DNA of 64,000 nt from Nitrosomonas sp. (lineage in GTDB: Bacteria > Pseudomonadota > Gammaproteobacteria > Burkholderiales > Nitrosomonadaceae), in assembly GCA_019745325.1 (NCBI GenBank), contig JAIETK010000008.1, forward strand, positions 248,001-312,000, written 5' to 3'. A program made the position numbers and the translations under genes. The notes under the pieces were generated by a model. It had not been told where the DNA came from, did no database searches, and saw nothing but the letters and a program-made list of their open reading frames with translations. Shown here piece by piece: positions 52,395-62,656 of the stretch (positions are counted from its first letter, which is position 1; the number at the start of each line of letters is the position of its first letter).

Positions 52395-53948
52395 CTACTC
52401 ACATTCATAAAAATTAGTGCTACTTTCCTGCGATACGCATGGATAAATCCACTCATTCAGCAGCGAGCGTGCTTCCGTAATCACTTCCGACGCTGTCATT
52501 CCCAGCATTCCTCGATGTTGCCGTGCCCAGCGGTCTGCCGCGGCGCCGTGCAGATAAACCGCCAGCAGCAATGCCGGGCCGGGATTCAAGCCTTGGGCAA
52601 GGAGCGCGCCGATGATGCCCGCCAGCACGTCGCCGGTACCGGCGGTGCTGAGCGCGGGATTGCCGCTGGTGTTGAGGTAGCGTTTGCCGCCGGGAAAGCA
52701 GCAGATGCTGCCGGCGCCTTTCAGCACGACGTAGCTGTTGAATTTTTGCGCGATTTGCAACGCGGCATTCATGCGGTTGCTTTGTATCGCGGCGCTGTCG
52801 GTATTCAGCAGACGCGCGGCTTCCGCCGGATGCGGGGTCAGTATGCCGGGAGCGTTGCGCTGCTTGAGCCGGTTGGCTAAATTCGAGTGCTGCGCGAGCA
52901 AATTCAGCGCATCGGCGTCGAGCACCAGCGGATAATTGCTGTCCAGCGTGGTTTCGAGCCACGCCAGGGCTTGCGCCGATTGCCCTAGGCCGGGGCCGGC
53001 GATCAGGCAATGCAACTGCGTCAATTCGAAGATTCCGGATGGCGGACGCAGCATCAGTTCGGGTTGGAAGAAGTCTACCGCCGGTGCATTTTCCGCCAAT
53101 AATCCGGCATAAACCCGCCCGGCGCCCGACTGCAACGCCGCCCGGCCAGCCAGCAGCGCAGCGCCTGTCATGCCGCCCGAACCGCCGAGAATCGCGACAT
53201 TGCCGAACGAGCCTTTATGGCTGTTGGCAGAACGGGGCGGCGGCAATAGGGATGCGGCGAGCATGTGATTCAGCAGCCAAACTTGCGGTTGCGGCGCTGA
53301 CGGTAGATGAATGCCCAGATCGCACAAAACCACTTCACCGCAGCATTCCGGTCCGAAATTGGTATACAGGCCGGGTTTGCGTCCGATGAAAGTAACCGTC
53401 AGCGTTGCGCGGATGGCGACGCCGTAAATACAACCGTCGTCGCTGCCCAGTCCGGATGGAATATCCAGCGCGACGACCGGTGCCGCCATGCGGTTGACGG
53501 TTTCGATCCAATCCCGGTATTGACCTTCGATAGGCCGGTTGTTCGATTGATCCAGACCGATGCCGAACAATCCATCCACCGCCGCATCCCAATTGCGGTC
53601 GCCATCCGGTATGCCGGGATGAAGATCGCCGCCGCATGCCAGCCAAGCTTGTAGCGCTTGTTTGGCATCGGCTGGAACGCGGTTGCGGTCGCCCGCGAAT
53701 ACTACGGTGACGGTATTGCCCCATTCCTTGAGATAACGCGCCACGACAAAGGCGTCACCGCCATTATTGCCGGGGCCGGCAAGAACCAGGATTGACTGAT
53801 TCGAGCGTTTCAACAACCGGTCGCGGATCGCTTGTGCTGCCGCCAGACCGGCTTTTTCCATCAGCGGCGGCGGGTTGGCCAGTTTCATGGCTTGTTGCTC
53901 GATATCGCGGATCTGGGCGGTAAAGAAAACGGGATCGGTAGCAATCAT
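52395..53948 (-). CDS. nnr: Bifunctional NAD(P)H-hydrate epimerase/dehydratase
   Basis: A 517-residue repair enzyme that converts damaged NAD(P)HX back to NAD(P)H. The N-terminal epimerase (YjeF_N; about 1-220) has AGPGNNGGDAFVVARYL and ALDIPSGLGSDDG. The C-terminal ADP-dependent dehydratase (YjeF_C; about 235-500) has SHKGSFGNVAILGG, ILTPHPAEAARLL and STAGTGDVLAGIIGALLAQG. The frame runs upstream to 54074 and into purL, but the ATG at 53948 fits the family start. It is divergent from purL with 89 bases between. Confidence 0.95.
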   Translation of the reverse strand: MIATDPVFFTAQIRDIEQQAMKLANPPPLMEKAGLAAAQAIRDRLLKRSNQSILVLAGPGNNGGDAFVVARYLKEWGNTVTVVFAGDRNRVPADAKQALQAWLACGGDLHPGIPDGDRNWDAAVDGLFGIGLDQSNNRPIEGQYRDWIETVNRMAAPVVALDIPSGLGSDDGCIYGVAIRATLTVTFIGRKPGLYTNFGPECCGEVVLCDLGIHLPSAPQPQVWLLNHMLAASLLPPPRSANSHKGSFGNVAILGGSGGMTGAALLAGRAALQSGAGRVYAGLLAENAPAVDFFQPELMLRPPSGIFELTQLHCLIAGPGLGQSAQALAWLETTLDSNYPLVLDADALNLLAQHSNLANRLKQRNAPGILTPHPAEAARLLNTDSAAIQSNRMNAALQIAQKFNSYVVLKGAGSICCFPGGKRYLNTSGNPALSTAGTGDVLAGIIGALLAQGLNPGPALLLAVYLHGAAADRWARQHRGMLGMTASEVITEARSLLNEWIYPCVSQESSTNFYECE

Positions 53949-54037
53949 AATGACCGTGCAAATGGGACGATGATCAGCGATAAGTACATCTTCTCGTGTA
54001 AAATTGCAATCTTTTAATCTTCGAACGATTGCCTTTG

Positions 54038-57000
54038 ATGCTTCAATTTTGTGGTGGACGTGCGTTGTCGCCATTCCGGCTGGAGAAATTACGACAACAA
54101 TTCAGCGCGTTAAATATTCCGATAGTTGAGATTGATACCGAATACTGGCATTTTTGCCCGGTAACACGCGATTTACAGAGCGATGAAATGACGGCATTGC
54201 GCAAGCTGTTGAATCATCAGCAATCGCAGAACCTTAAGCCGGAAAACGGCGATTTCTTTTTGATCGTGCCGCGTCCCGGCACGATTTCGCCGTGGTCGAG
54301 CAAAGCCACCGATATCGCGCATCATTGCGGGTTAGACGCGGTTGAGCGCATCGAACGCGGTATCGCGTATTACCTACGCGGCAAGTCTCCTTTATCCGCT
54401 GAAGAGATATCCCGGCTGAAACCATTGCTGCACGACCGCATGACCGAGACCGTGCTGGCGTCGTTGGACGATGCCGCGCGCTTGTTTCAGCACTTTCCGC
54501 CGAGACCGCTGAGTACCATCGACGTGACCGGCGGCGGCATCGACGCGTTGCGGCAAGCGAATCAAGCGATGGGATTGGCGTTGTCGGCGGATGAAATCGA
54601 TTATTTGTTGCGCCATTTCCAGCAGGTGCAGCGTAATCCGACCGATGTCGAGTTAATGATGTTTGCGCAAGCCAATTCGGAACATTGCCGCCATAAAATT
54701 TTCAACGCGGACTGGATCATCGACGGCAAACCGCGTAATCATTCGCTGTTTGCGATGATCCGCAACACCCATCAACAGCATCCGCAAGGTACTTTGGTGG
54801 CGTATGCCGACAACGCCAGCGTCATCGAAGGCGCGGACATCGACCGGTTTTATCCGGGAAACGGGCAAGCTTACGGTTATGTCCGCGAAAAAACGCATGT
54901 ATTGATGAAAGTGGAAACGCATAATCATCCGACCGCGATTTCCCCATTTCCCGGCGCTGCAACCGGTGTCGGCGGAGAGATCCGCGACGAAGGCGCGACC
55001 GGGCGAGGCGCAAAACCGAAAGCCGGTTTGTGCGGTTTTTCGGTATCCAATCTGAATATTCCGGGCTTCGTGCAACCGTGGGAGGTTGACCGGCCGGGAG
55101 GGCAAGGATCTTACGGCAAGCCCGGACGGATTGCGTCGGCGCTGCAAATCATGCTGGAAGGCCCGATCGGCGGCGCGGCGTTCAATAATGAATTTGGCCG
55201 CCCCAATCTGGCTGGCTATTTCCGCACCTTCGAAGAACGCGTTGGCGGCGAAATGCGCGGTTATCACAAACCGGTCATGCTGGCTGGTGGCATCGGTCAA
55301 ATTGCGGATGCGCATGTGCGCAAGGAAAAATTTCCGCCGGGTGCATTGCTGATTCAATTGGGCGGCCCCGGCATGCTCATCGGTTTGGGCGGCGGCGCGG
55401 CTTCTAGCATGGATACCGGCGCGAATACCGAAGCACTGGATTACGATTCGGTGCAACGCGGCAACCCGGAAATGCAGCGGCGCGCGCAAGAGGTGATCGA
55501 CCGTTGCTGGCAGTTACAGCGCAGCGGCATGGAAAATCCGATTTTGTTTATCCACGACGTCGGCGCGGGCGGTCTTTCCAATGCGTTTCCGGAATTGGTG
55601 CATGATTCCGGGCGCGGCGGGCGTTTCGATTTGCGCGCCGTACCCTCGGAAGAAACCAGCATGTCGCCGATGCAGATCTGGAGCAATGAAGCGCAAGAAC
55701 GTTATGTATTGGCGATCAAACCGGAATCGCTGGAATTGTTTCAACGCATTTGCGAACGCGAGCGTTGTCCGTTTGCCGTGGTCGGGGAGGCCACCGCCGA
55801 TGAATTGCTGCAAGTGAATGATCCGCAGTCCCCGGCGGCACCGGTCGATATGCCGTTGCCGGTCTTGCTCGGCAAGCCGCCAAAAATGACACGCGATGTG
55901 ATGCACGATTGCCGGGTGCTGCCGGGACTTGACTGGACCGATGTTGAATTAACCGATGCGGTTTACCGGGTATTGCGCTTGCCTGCGGTCGCTTGCAAGA
56001 CTTTTTTAATTACCATTGGCGATCGCAGTGTCGGCGGATTATCGGCGCGTGATCAAATGGTGGGGCCTTGGCAGATCCCGGTGGCCGATGCCGCAGTGAC
56101 CAGCATGGGCTATCAGACGGTGCTGGGTGAAGCCTTCGCCATCGGCGAGCGCACGCCGCTGGCGCTGATCGACCCGGCAGCGGCGGCGCGCATGGCGGTC
56201 GGCGAAGCGATAACCAATATCGCCGCAGCGGCCATCGAGCGTATCGAAACTGTCAAATTATCGGCCAACTGGATGGCCGCCGCCGGACATCGCGGCGAAG
56301 ACGCCGGATTGTACGATGCGGTTCATGCCGTCGGCATGGAATTATGCCCGCAGCTTGGCATCAGCATCCCGGTCGGAAAAGATTCGATGTCGATGAAGAC
56401 CGCATGGGAAGAATCGAGTGAGCGCAAGGAAGTGACCGCGCCGTTGTCGTTGATCATCTCGGCGTTCGCGACGGTTTCCAATGTGCGTCAGACGCTGACG
56501 CCGCAATTGCGCACCGATTGCGGTGAAACCGAACTGATTCTGATCGACTTGGGGCAGGGATTGAACCGCCTCGGCGGTTCCGCGCTGGCGCAAGTCTACA
56601 AGCAGATCGGTAATCTGGTGCCGACCATCGACGGCGAATTCGGTGCGGCCCGGCTGAAGACTTTTTTTGGCGCGATTCAATGCCTTAATCAGGCTGACCT
56701 GTTATTGGCGTATCACGATCGTTCCGATGGCGGTTTATTGGTGACGCTGTGTGAAATGGCATTTGCCGGCCATACCGGATTGACGGTCAATCTGGATCAA
56801 TTATGTTTCGATCCGCACAGCAGCGACATCGACGGGTCGGAAACGCGCGCCGGACAGTTGGGCAGGCGTTTCAAGGAGCGTTTGTTGGCGGTATTGTTCA
56901 ACGAGGAACTGGGCGCGGTCATTCAAATTGCCGCCGCGAAACGTCCGGAAGTCATGCGGATCTTGGACGAAGCCGGTTTGCGCGATCATAGTTTTGTCAT

Positions 57001-58027
57001 CGGCCACTTGAATCAATCCGGCGAAATCCGCCTGATGCGCGACAACAAACCGGTTTTGGCGGAGAAACGCGTGGATCTGCAGCGCGCCTGGTCGGAAACC
57101 AGCTATCAGATGCAAAAATTGCGCGACAATCCGGTATGTGCGCAACAGGAATTCGATCGTATTCTGGATGCTGACGATCCCGGTCTGAAGATTGCGCTCA
57201 GCTATGAGGCATGCGATGACGTCGCTGCGCCGTTTATTCAATCCGGTTCGCGTCCGCCGGTTGCGATCCTACGTGAGCAGGGCGTCAATGGTCATGTCGA
57301 AATGGCGGCAGCGTTCGACCGCGCCGGTTTTACCGCGATCGACGTGCATATGAGTGACATTATTGCCGGGCGCGTTTCGTTGAAGAATTTTCAGGGTTTT
57401 GTGGCTTGCGGCGGATTTTCGTACGGCGATGTGCTCGGCGCTGGAGAAGGCTGGGCCAAGTCAATTTTGTTCAATTCGCGCGCGCGCGATGAATTCGAGG
57501 CATTCTTCCAGCGTTCCGGTACCTTTGCATTAGGCGTATGCAATGGCTGCCAAATGATGAGCAATTTGCAGGAGATCATCCCGGGCGCGAGTGCTTGGCC
57601 GCGATTTAAACGCAATTTATCGGAACAATTTGAAGCGCGTTTTGTCATGGTAGAAGTGCAGCAAAGCCCATCGCTGTTTTTCGATGGTATGACGGGAAGC
57701 CGCATGCCGATCACGGTGGCGCATGGAGAAGGAAAAACGGAATTTGCGGCTGCTGAGCAGGTGCAGCAAGCGGCTAATCTGGTGACTCTGCGGTATATCG
57801 ATCATCGCGATCAGGTCACGGAAATTTATCCGTATAATCCGAATGGCTCAATCCAAGGAATCACCGGTTTAACAACGCCGGATGGGCGTTTTAATGTACT
57901 GATGCCGCATCCGGAAAGAGTCTTCCGGGTAACGCAACATTCCTGGCATCCCGATGCACGCAATGACAGTGCGGAGGATGGTCCGTGGATACGCTTGTTC
58001 CGCAATGCGCGCAAATGGATCGGATAA
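54038..58027 (+). CDS. purL: Phosphoribosylformylglycinamidine synthase
   Basis: A 1329-residue large-type PurL, converting FGAR, ATP and glutamine into FGAM in purine synthesis. It starts [14 protein letters not shown] at ATG 54038 (TTG 54029 is less likely). The two AIRS-type halves are intact ([48 protein letters not shown]). The glutaminase domain at the C-terminus has the nucleophile in [10 protein letters not shown] and the His/Glu end MPHPERVFR. Length is normal for the proteobacterial single-chain form. Confidence 0.98.
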   Translation: MLQFCGGRALSPFRLEKLRQQFSALNIPIVEIDTEYWHFCPVTRDLQSDEMTALRKLLNHQQSQNLKPENGDFFLIVPRPGTISPWSSKATDIAHHCGLDAVERIERGIAYYLRGKSPLSAEEISRLKPLLHDRMTETVLASLDDAARLFQHFPPRPLSTIDVTGGGIDALRQANQAMGLALSADEIDYLLRHFQQVQRNPTDVELMMFAQANSEHCRHKIFNADWIIDGKPRNHSLFAMIRNTHQQHPQGTLVAYADNASVIEGADIDRFYPGNGQAYGYVREKTHVLMKVETHNHPTAISPFPGAATGVGGEIRDEGATGRGAKPKAGLCGFSVSNLNIPGFVQPWEVDRPGGQGSYGKPGRIASALQIMLEGPIGGAAFNNEFGRPNLAGYFRTFEERVGGEMRGYHKPVMLAGGIGQIADAHVRKEKFPPGALLIQLGGPGMLIGLGGGAASSMDTGANTEALDYDSVQRGNPEMQRRAQEVIDRCWQLQRSGMENPILFIHDVGAGGLSNAFPELVHDSGRGGRFDLRAVPSEETSMSPMQIWSNEAQERYVLAIKPESLELFQRICERERCPFAVVGEATADELLQVNDPQSPAAPVDMPLPVLLGKPPKMTRDVMHDCRVLPGLDWTDVELTDAVYRVLRLPAVACKTFLITIGDRSVGGLSARDQMVGPWQIPVADAAVTSMGYQTVLGEAFAIGERTPLALIDPAAAARMAVGEAITNIAAAAIERIETVKLSANWMAAAGHRGEDAGLYDAVHAVGMELCPQLGISIPVGKDSMSMKTAWEESSERKEVTAPLSLIISAFATVSNVRQTLTPQLRTDCGETELILIDLGQGLNRLGGSALAQVYKQIGNLVPTIDGEFGAARLKTFFGAIQCLNQADLLLAYHDRSDGGLLVTLCEMAFAGHTGLTVNLDQLCFDPHSSDIDGSETRAGQLGRRFKERLLAVLFNEELGAVIQIAAAKRPEVMRILDEAGLRDHSFVIGHLNQSGEIRLMRDNKPVLAEKRVDLQRAWSETSYQMQKLRDNPVCAQQEFDRILDADDPGLKIALSYEACDDVAAPFIQSGSRPPVAILREQGVNGHVEMAAAFDRAGFTAIDVHMSDIIAGRVSLKNFQGFVACGGFSYGDVLGAGEGWAKSILFNSRARDEFEAFFQRSGTFALGVCNGCQMMSNLQEIIPGASAWPRFKRNLSEQFEARFVMVEVQQSPSLFFDGMTGSRMPITVAHGEGKTEFAAAEQVQQAANLVTLRYIDHRDQVTEIYPYNPNGSIQGITGLTTPDGRFNVLMPHPERVFRVTQHSWHPDARNDSAEDGPWIRLFRNARKWIG

Positions 58028-58065
58028 CCGTAAGAACCTTTCAACTTAATAAAAGAACAATTCAA

Positions 58066-59295
58066 ATGGCAAATTTTCTTGATCATCAAGGTAATCGTTT
58101 TTTAGGTCTCGCGGTACTGGCATTGGGGCTGGTATTGAATCCGGCGCATGCCGTGGTGACGCCATCAAAAAAACCGGATTCGAATCAATGCGTGCCGTTG
58201 GGCGATTGGGTAACGCCAGGATTCGGAAAAATCCCGCAGCAGCAAGTGATTGCGCGCGCTGCAAAAGCGGAAGTGGTATTGCTAGGCGAAACGCATGTCA
58301 ATGTCGACCATCACCGCTGGCAATTACAAACATTGGCGGCATTGCATGCGCAACGTCCGGACATGGTGATCGGTTTTGAAATGTTTCCGCGCCGGGTGCA
58401 AGCGGCTTTGGATCGCTGGGTCGCGGGGGAATTGACGGAGCAGGAGTTTTTACGCGCATCCGACTGGAATCATGTGTGGAATACCGATCCGAATTTATAT
58501 TTACCGCTGTTTCATTTCGCCCGCATGAACCGGATTCCGATGCTGGCGCTCAATATTGAAACCAAATTGCGCCGCCAGGTGGCGGAAAAAGGTTTTTACG
58601 GCGTGCCGGTCGAAGACCGCGAAGGTTTGACGCGCCCGGCCGAGCCGAGCCAGGCGTATATGGATTATTTGTTGCCGATTTACAAACAGCACGACCGGCG
58701 AGATAAACAAGGAGGGGAGATATCGCAACACGATCCTGATTTCCGCAAATTTATCGATGGTCAATTGCTGTGGGACCGAGCCATGGCGCAAGTATTGCAA
58801 CAGGCTGTCAACGGTTCCGTCGCGACAGGCAAACCGCTGGTGGTCGGGGTGATGGGTTCCGGTCATGTGTTGCACGGTTTCGGCGTGCCGCATCAATTGC
58901 ATGACTTGGGTGTCAAGCATGTTTCGGCGTTGTTGCCGTGGGACAGCGATAAATCCTGCAAGCAACTGGTAGCCGGTGTCGCGGATGCGGTATTCGGCGT
59001 ATTGCCGCACATTCCGGAATTGATCCGTCCGCAATTCCAGCGGCTTGGAATCCGCTATGAAATGGGGCGGGGCGGAGCGGTGGTTTTGCAGGTCGAGAAA
59101 AACAGCATTGCCGAAGCTGCCAAATTGATGGAATCCGACGTGATTGTGGAGATGGCCGGGCTATCGCTGCAAACGACTGAAGACGTGATCAACATCGTGC
59201 GGCGGCAAGCGCCGGGAACCTGGCTGCCGATTAAAATTAAGCGCGATAATCAAGATATGGAAATTATCGCGAAATTTCCACCGCTCAAATCGTAA
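58066..59295 (+). CDS. ChaN-domain protein with a C-terminal PDZ domain
   Basis: 409 residues. A signal peptide (ending near LNPAHA) lacks a lipobox, so the protein should be periplasmic. The ChaN/EreA-like domain (about 45-310) carries VVLLGETHVNVDHHRWQLQT, GFEMFPRRVQ and GVMGSGHVLHGFGVPHQL. ChaN proteins bind heme; some have been linked to iron uptake. A PDZ domain follows (about 325-405: GAVVLQVEKNSIAEAAKL, SDVIVEMAGLSLQTTEDVI). The PDZ suggests interaction with the C-termini of envelope proteins. It starts 38 bases after purL and is followed within 18 bases by an M1-like peptidase. Confidence 0.85.
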   Translation: MANFLDHQGNRFLGLAVLALGLVLNPAHAVVTPSKKPDSNQCVPLGDWVTPGFGKIPQQQVIARAAKAEVVLLGETHVNVDHHRWQLQTLAALHAQRPDMVIGFEMFPRRVQAALDRWVAGELTEQEFLRASDWNHVWNTDPNLYLPLFHFARMNRIPMLALNIETKLRRQVAEKGFYGVPVEDREGLTRPAEPSQAYMDYLLPIYKQHDRRDKQGGEISQHDPDFRKFIDGQLLWDRAMAQVLQQAVNGSVATGKPLVVGVMGSGHVLHGFGVPHQLHDLGVKHVSALLPWDSDKSCKQLVAGVADAVFGVLPHIPELIRPQFQRLGIRYEMGRGGAVVLQVEKNSIAEAAKLMESDVIVEMAGLSLQTTEDVINIVRRQAPGTWLPIKIKRDNQDMEIIAKFPPLKS

Positions 59296-59313
59296 CTTTC
59301 CCGGTTTAACCTT

Positions 59314-61353
59314 ATGACACCGTTAGTATTGTTCAGAGCCGGTTTGTTGCTGATTTTAGCGAGTGTTATCAGCAGCAATACATTGGCGCGTCCATCACCG
59401 TTCAAATTTAATCAGATCGAATACGATTTGACGGTGACCATCGATCCCGTTAAACGCACGATCGAAGGCGTCAGCATGATTACCGTCGAACGGCCGCGGG
59501 AATTGCAATTGATATTGGGCGCGGCGTACGAGGTCACGCAGGCGGAATTCAACGACGGTCCGCTAGGACAAGGGCGCGAGCAGGCCGGTCAACCGCATAT
59601 CTGGAATATTCCTTTTCATTTCCGCCAGCAAATCCAGTTTCTGATCCGCTGGCACGGCGTTTTGGATACGCTCGATACATCACTCGATCATCATCAAACA
59701 CTGGGAAAACCGGTTACGGTCAGCGGTGCGGACGGGAGTTTTTTACCGGACGGCGCCAACTGGTATCCGCGCATAGCCGGTGAATTGGCCAAGTACAAAG
59801 TTAAAATCGAACTGCCGTCCGGCTACAAAGGTTTGGTCGCCGGGCGTTTGGTTGAGGAATCCGATACCGAAGAAGGCTATCGCGCGTTGTTTGAATTTTC
59901 CCAACCCGCCGAGGGTATCGACTTGATGGCCGGTCCGTATGTGATCGAGACACAAACCTTTCACAACATCAAGCAGAAGCCGGTGCAATTGCGGACTTAT
60001 TTTCATCCTGAAATCCGCGAACTAGCGGCTGATTACCTGGATGCGGTGAAACAATATCTGGCGCGCTACGAGGCACAAATCGGCGAGTATGCTTACTCCG
60101 AATTCAGCGTGGTATCGAGTCCGACGCCGACAGGATTCGGTATGCCGACCCTGACTTATCTGGGTATCGACGTACTGAAACTGCCGTTTATCCGTCATAC
60201 CTCGTTAGGCCATGAAGTGCTGCACAATTGGTGGGGTAACGGGATTTATCCGGATTATCGCAGCGGCAACTGGTCGGAAGGCCTGACCACGTTCATGGCC
60301 GATTATGCGTACCAGGAAGAACAAAGCGAGGAAGCCGGGCGGGAAATGCGCCTGGGTTGGCTGCGCGATTTTGCCGCGCTGCAGCCGGGGCAGGATCAGC
60401 CGCTCACCGCATTTACTTCGCGCACGCATGACGCGTCAAAGATCGTCGGTTATAACAAAGCGGCGATGTTGTTTTTCATGCTGCGCGATCAATTAGGGTC
60501 AACCATGTTCCAGCGCGGCTTGCAGGGATTGTGGGCTACGCACCGGTTTAAAATCACCCCGTGGAGCGATCTGCAAAAAATGTTTGAAATTGTTTCCGGG
60601 CAATCGTTGCAGCCGTTTTTTTCGCAATGGCTCGAACGTTCGGGGGCGCCGGATATCGCAATCGCTGCAGCGGCGAGCAACGCAGTGGATAGCGGTTATG
60701 AATTAACGCTGACGTTGACGCAATCGGAATCGGCGTATCAATTGCAAGTACCGGTCGTGGTTGAAACCGGTCAAGGACCGGTTTCGCAGCGGCTCGAATT
60801 ACAGCAAACGCAACAGACATTTACCTTAAAACTTGCCGGCAAACCGCAAGCGGTGCTGCTCGATCCGGATGTTCGCCTGTTCCGGCGGCTGGCGCCGCAG
60901 GAAGCACCGCCGATTCTACGGGATGTCATGGTGCATCCGGCAACCCGAACGCTAATCCTATCCAATCATGAGGATTTCCGGCAGCTTGCCAGTGCACTTG
61001 CGGAAAAACTGCAACGCCGGACGCCGGAATTGCTCGCCGATGACCAAGCGCTTACCGCCGCTCCGACTGTAATTATCGGCCTGCAGGCGGATGTCGAACG
61101 CTGGCTGGAAGCGCAATCGCTACCCGGCATTCCGCAAGCGATCGCCGCGAAAGGCAATGCGCAAGTTTGGACCGTCGCCCGGCCGGATGGTGCGACGCTG
61201 GCGGTGGTTTCCGTAGCCGACGCTGCCGCTCTCGAAGCTCTGTTGCGCCCGCTGCCGCATTACGGACGCCAAAGCTACCTCGCTTTTGATGGCCGGCAAG
61301 TGATTGAAAAAGGTATTTGGCCGATGCAAGTGCAGCGCACAACCGTTGAATAA
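59314..61353 (+). CDS. M1-type (gluzincin) aminopeptidase-like exported protein
   Basis: 679 residues with a signal peptide (ending near NTLA). The metal site is HEVLHNWWGN with a downstream Glu in NWSEG; the spacing is one residue shorter than in classical M1 enzymes (17 instead of 18). A FGMPTLTYLG segment stands where M1 enzymes have GxMEN. The N-terminal beta domain and the helical domain after the site (KIVGYNKAAMLFFMLRDQLG) fit M1. Substrate and activity are unknown. It follows the ChaN-PDZ gene closely, so both may work in the periplasm. Confidence 0.78.
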   Translation: MTPLVLFRAGLLLILASVISSNTLARPSPFKFNQIEYDLTVTIDPVKRTIEGVSMITVERPRELQLILGAAYEVTQAEFNDGPLGQGREQAGQPHIWNIPFHFRQQIQFLIRWHGVLDTLDTSLDHHQTLGKPVTVSGADGSFLPDGANWYPRIAGELAKYKVKIELPSGYKGLVAGRLVEESDTEEGYRALFEFSQPAEGIDLMAGPYVIETQTFHNIKQKPVQLRTYFHPEIRELAADYLDAVKQYLARYEAQIGEYAYSEFSVVSSPTPTGFGMPTLTYLGIDVLKLPFIRHTSLGHEVLHNWWGNGIYPDYRSGNWSEGLTTFMADYAYQEEQSEEAGREMRLGWLRDFAALQPGQDQPLTAFTSRTHDASKIVGYNKAAMLFFMLRDQLGSTMFQRGLQGLWATHRFKITPWSDLQKMFEIVSGQSLQPFFSQWLERSGAPDIAIAAAASNAVDSGYELTLTLTQSESAYQLQVPVVVETGQGPVSQRLELQQTQQTFTLKLAGKPQAVLLDPDVRLFRRLAPQEAPPILRDVMVHPATRTLILSNHEDFRQLASALAEKLQRRTPELLADDQALTAAPTVIIGLQADVERWLEAQSLPGIPQAIAAKGNAQVWTVARPDGATLAVVSVADAAALEALLRPLPHYGRQSYLAFDGRQVIEKGIWPMQVQRTTVE

Positions 61354-61927
61354 ATCAACAGCCGCAGTGCACGGCGCTGTAAGCATGCACGCTATGTTTT
61401 TATGCGTGATTGTTGAATGTCATGAATTCACCGAACAGAAAACTGCAAGTTATTTCAGAATTCCTTATACCAACGATCTTCTCAATGAATTTCACCACAT
61501 TTCTGGATTGACTGGCTGTTGAAGGAGATGGATTTGCCGTGTTGGGCGTCATTGTCACGCTGCCGGAGACGATATTTACGGAATCTGAACCGGGCACGCT
61601 TACACAACGCAAGGCCACTAATTTAATGCCGGCAATGGCGGTGTGATCAAAGATATTCACGTGGGCGATATCCGTCAGTATGGATTGAGCATTGACGACG
61701 GCATGAAACTGGCGGAAAAGCTGGCTGCTGCTTACGGCAACCTCGGTATCGTTAGCTAAAATTTTTCCAGGCGATTGAATTTTATCAGAAAGCTTTGATT
61801 GCTATCCAAGAAGCAGGCAGGAAAAAAAGCTGTATCCATCCCGGCGCTTGCTATAAGGTCAATTTCAAAAGGTGGGTGTGATGGATGTATTGCCATCAGA
61901 TGCGTTGCGGCCTGTTCTGAAAAAGGA
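61354..61927. other. Non-coding stretch with possible gene remnants
   Basis: No complete gene. A short plus-strand frame near 61640-61760 ends IDDGMKLAEKLAAAYGNLG and could be the last part of a decayed gene (a loose resemblance to POTRA-type segments is too weak to name). A second frame near 61530-61650 reads AVLGVIVTLPETIFTESEPG and ends in a stop. They are in different frames, which fits a degenerated gene. Confidence 0.35.
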
Positions 61928-61956
61928 AAGAGGTTAGTGTTTTTCACCAACCTCTT
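61928..61956 (-). terminator. Terminator of the tRNA-Lys gene
   Basis: AAGAGGTTGGTG pairs with CACTAACCTCTT (one mismatch) on the minus strand around a run of A, followed by TTTCCTTTTT. It lies five bases after the tRNA CCA end. Confidence 0.8.
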
Positions 61957-61961
61957 CGATT

Positions 61962-62037
61962 TGGTAGGTCGTGGCAGATTCGAACTGCCGACCAACGGAT
62001 TAAAAGTCCGCTGCTCTACCGGCTGAGCTAACGACCC
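61962..62037 (-). tRNA. tRNA-Lys (anticodon TTT)
   Basis: A 76-nt tRNA on the minus strand with encoded CCA. Acceptor GGGTCGT pairs with ACGACCT (first pair G-U), the D arm has AGCTCAGCCGGTAGAGC, the anticodon loop is CTTTTAA (anticodon TTT) and the T arm is GGCAGTTCGAATCTGCC. Confidence 0.97.
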
Positions 62038-62047
62038 AAAGCGCAGC

Positions 62048-62053
62048 ATTATA
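62048..62053 (-). promoter_or_regulatory. Candidate -10 element of tRNA-Lys
   Basis: A perfect TATAAT (minus strand) lies about 10 bases upstream of the tRNA 5' end. The -35 region is weak. Confidence 0.5.
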
Positions 62054-62656
62054 CCTGATTCCGGCACCGTAATAAAAGACCTATCAACGGGAATGATTCG
62101 ATCGGCGGTAAATTCATCAATCTAACAATGAACATTCATTATTTTACATAAGGTTATGTTTATTAAGTATAATAAAGAATGTTGCCAATATAAATAACTT
62201 ACAACCGCTTAGTCACATATCGCTTTGTTTAAAAAACCAATTTTTAATTTTTGGCAAGCGGCGCGGAACAGGTCCGGTAGTTGTTGCTTGGAAGTTATGA
62301 TCTCGCTTTAATCCTCAAATGTTAGCCGGTAAGCCGTATTGCCTAAGTTCCAGGTGTTAATCAGATCGCAATAACTACTGAAAAAGTCCGTCAGATTTGT
62401 ATTTTGCCGTGCAGAACATTATGAGAAAATCGAGCCAAATGATAATCCATTGGATTTTATAAGTAACTCAGCACTTCATAAAATTAATGATGAGGCGTAA
62501 AAACATTTTGTCGCAGGAATTAATTATCTGCTTTGATCCATGACATCGCGTTGTCATAATTTTTAAGCATCATTTTAGTAGTGAATATCAAAATGCAATC
62601 CTACAGATTGTGCAGGATACGGTTGCAGTAATTGTTACTTTTCATCAGGTTCTTTT
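62054..62656. other. AT-rich intergenic region upstream of galE
   Basis: About 600 bases without a convincing gene. It should hold the galE promoter. A perfect inverted repeat ATGACA-N6-TGTCAT is at 62540-62557, about 100 bases before galE, and could be an operator. A TTGTCA inside it (62551-62556) might serve as a -35. Confidence 0.45.

Noticed and set aside
54653..55489. Long antisense open frame (278 codons) inside purL
   Set aside because: It is the mirror of strongly conserved purL codons; composition is unlike a real protein.
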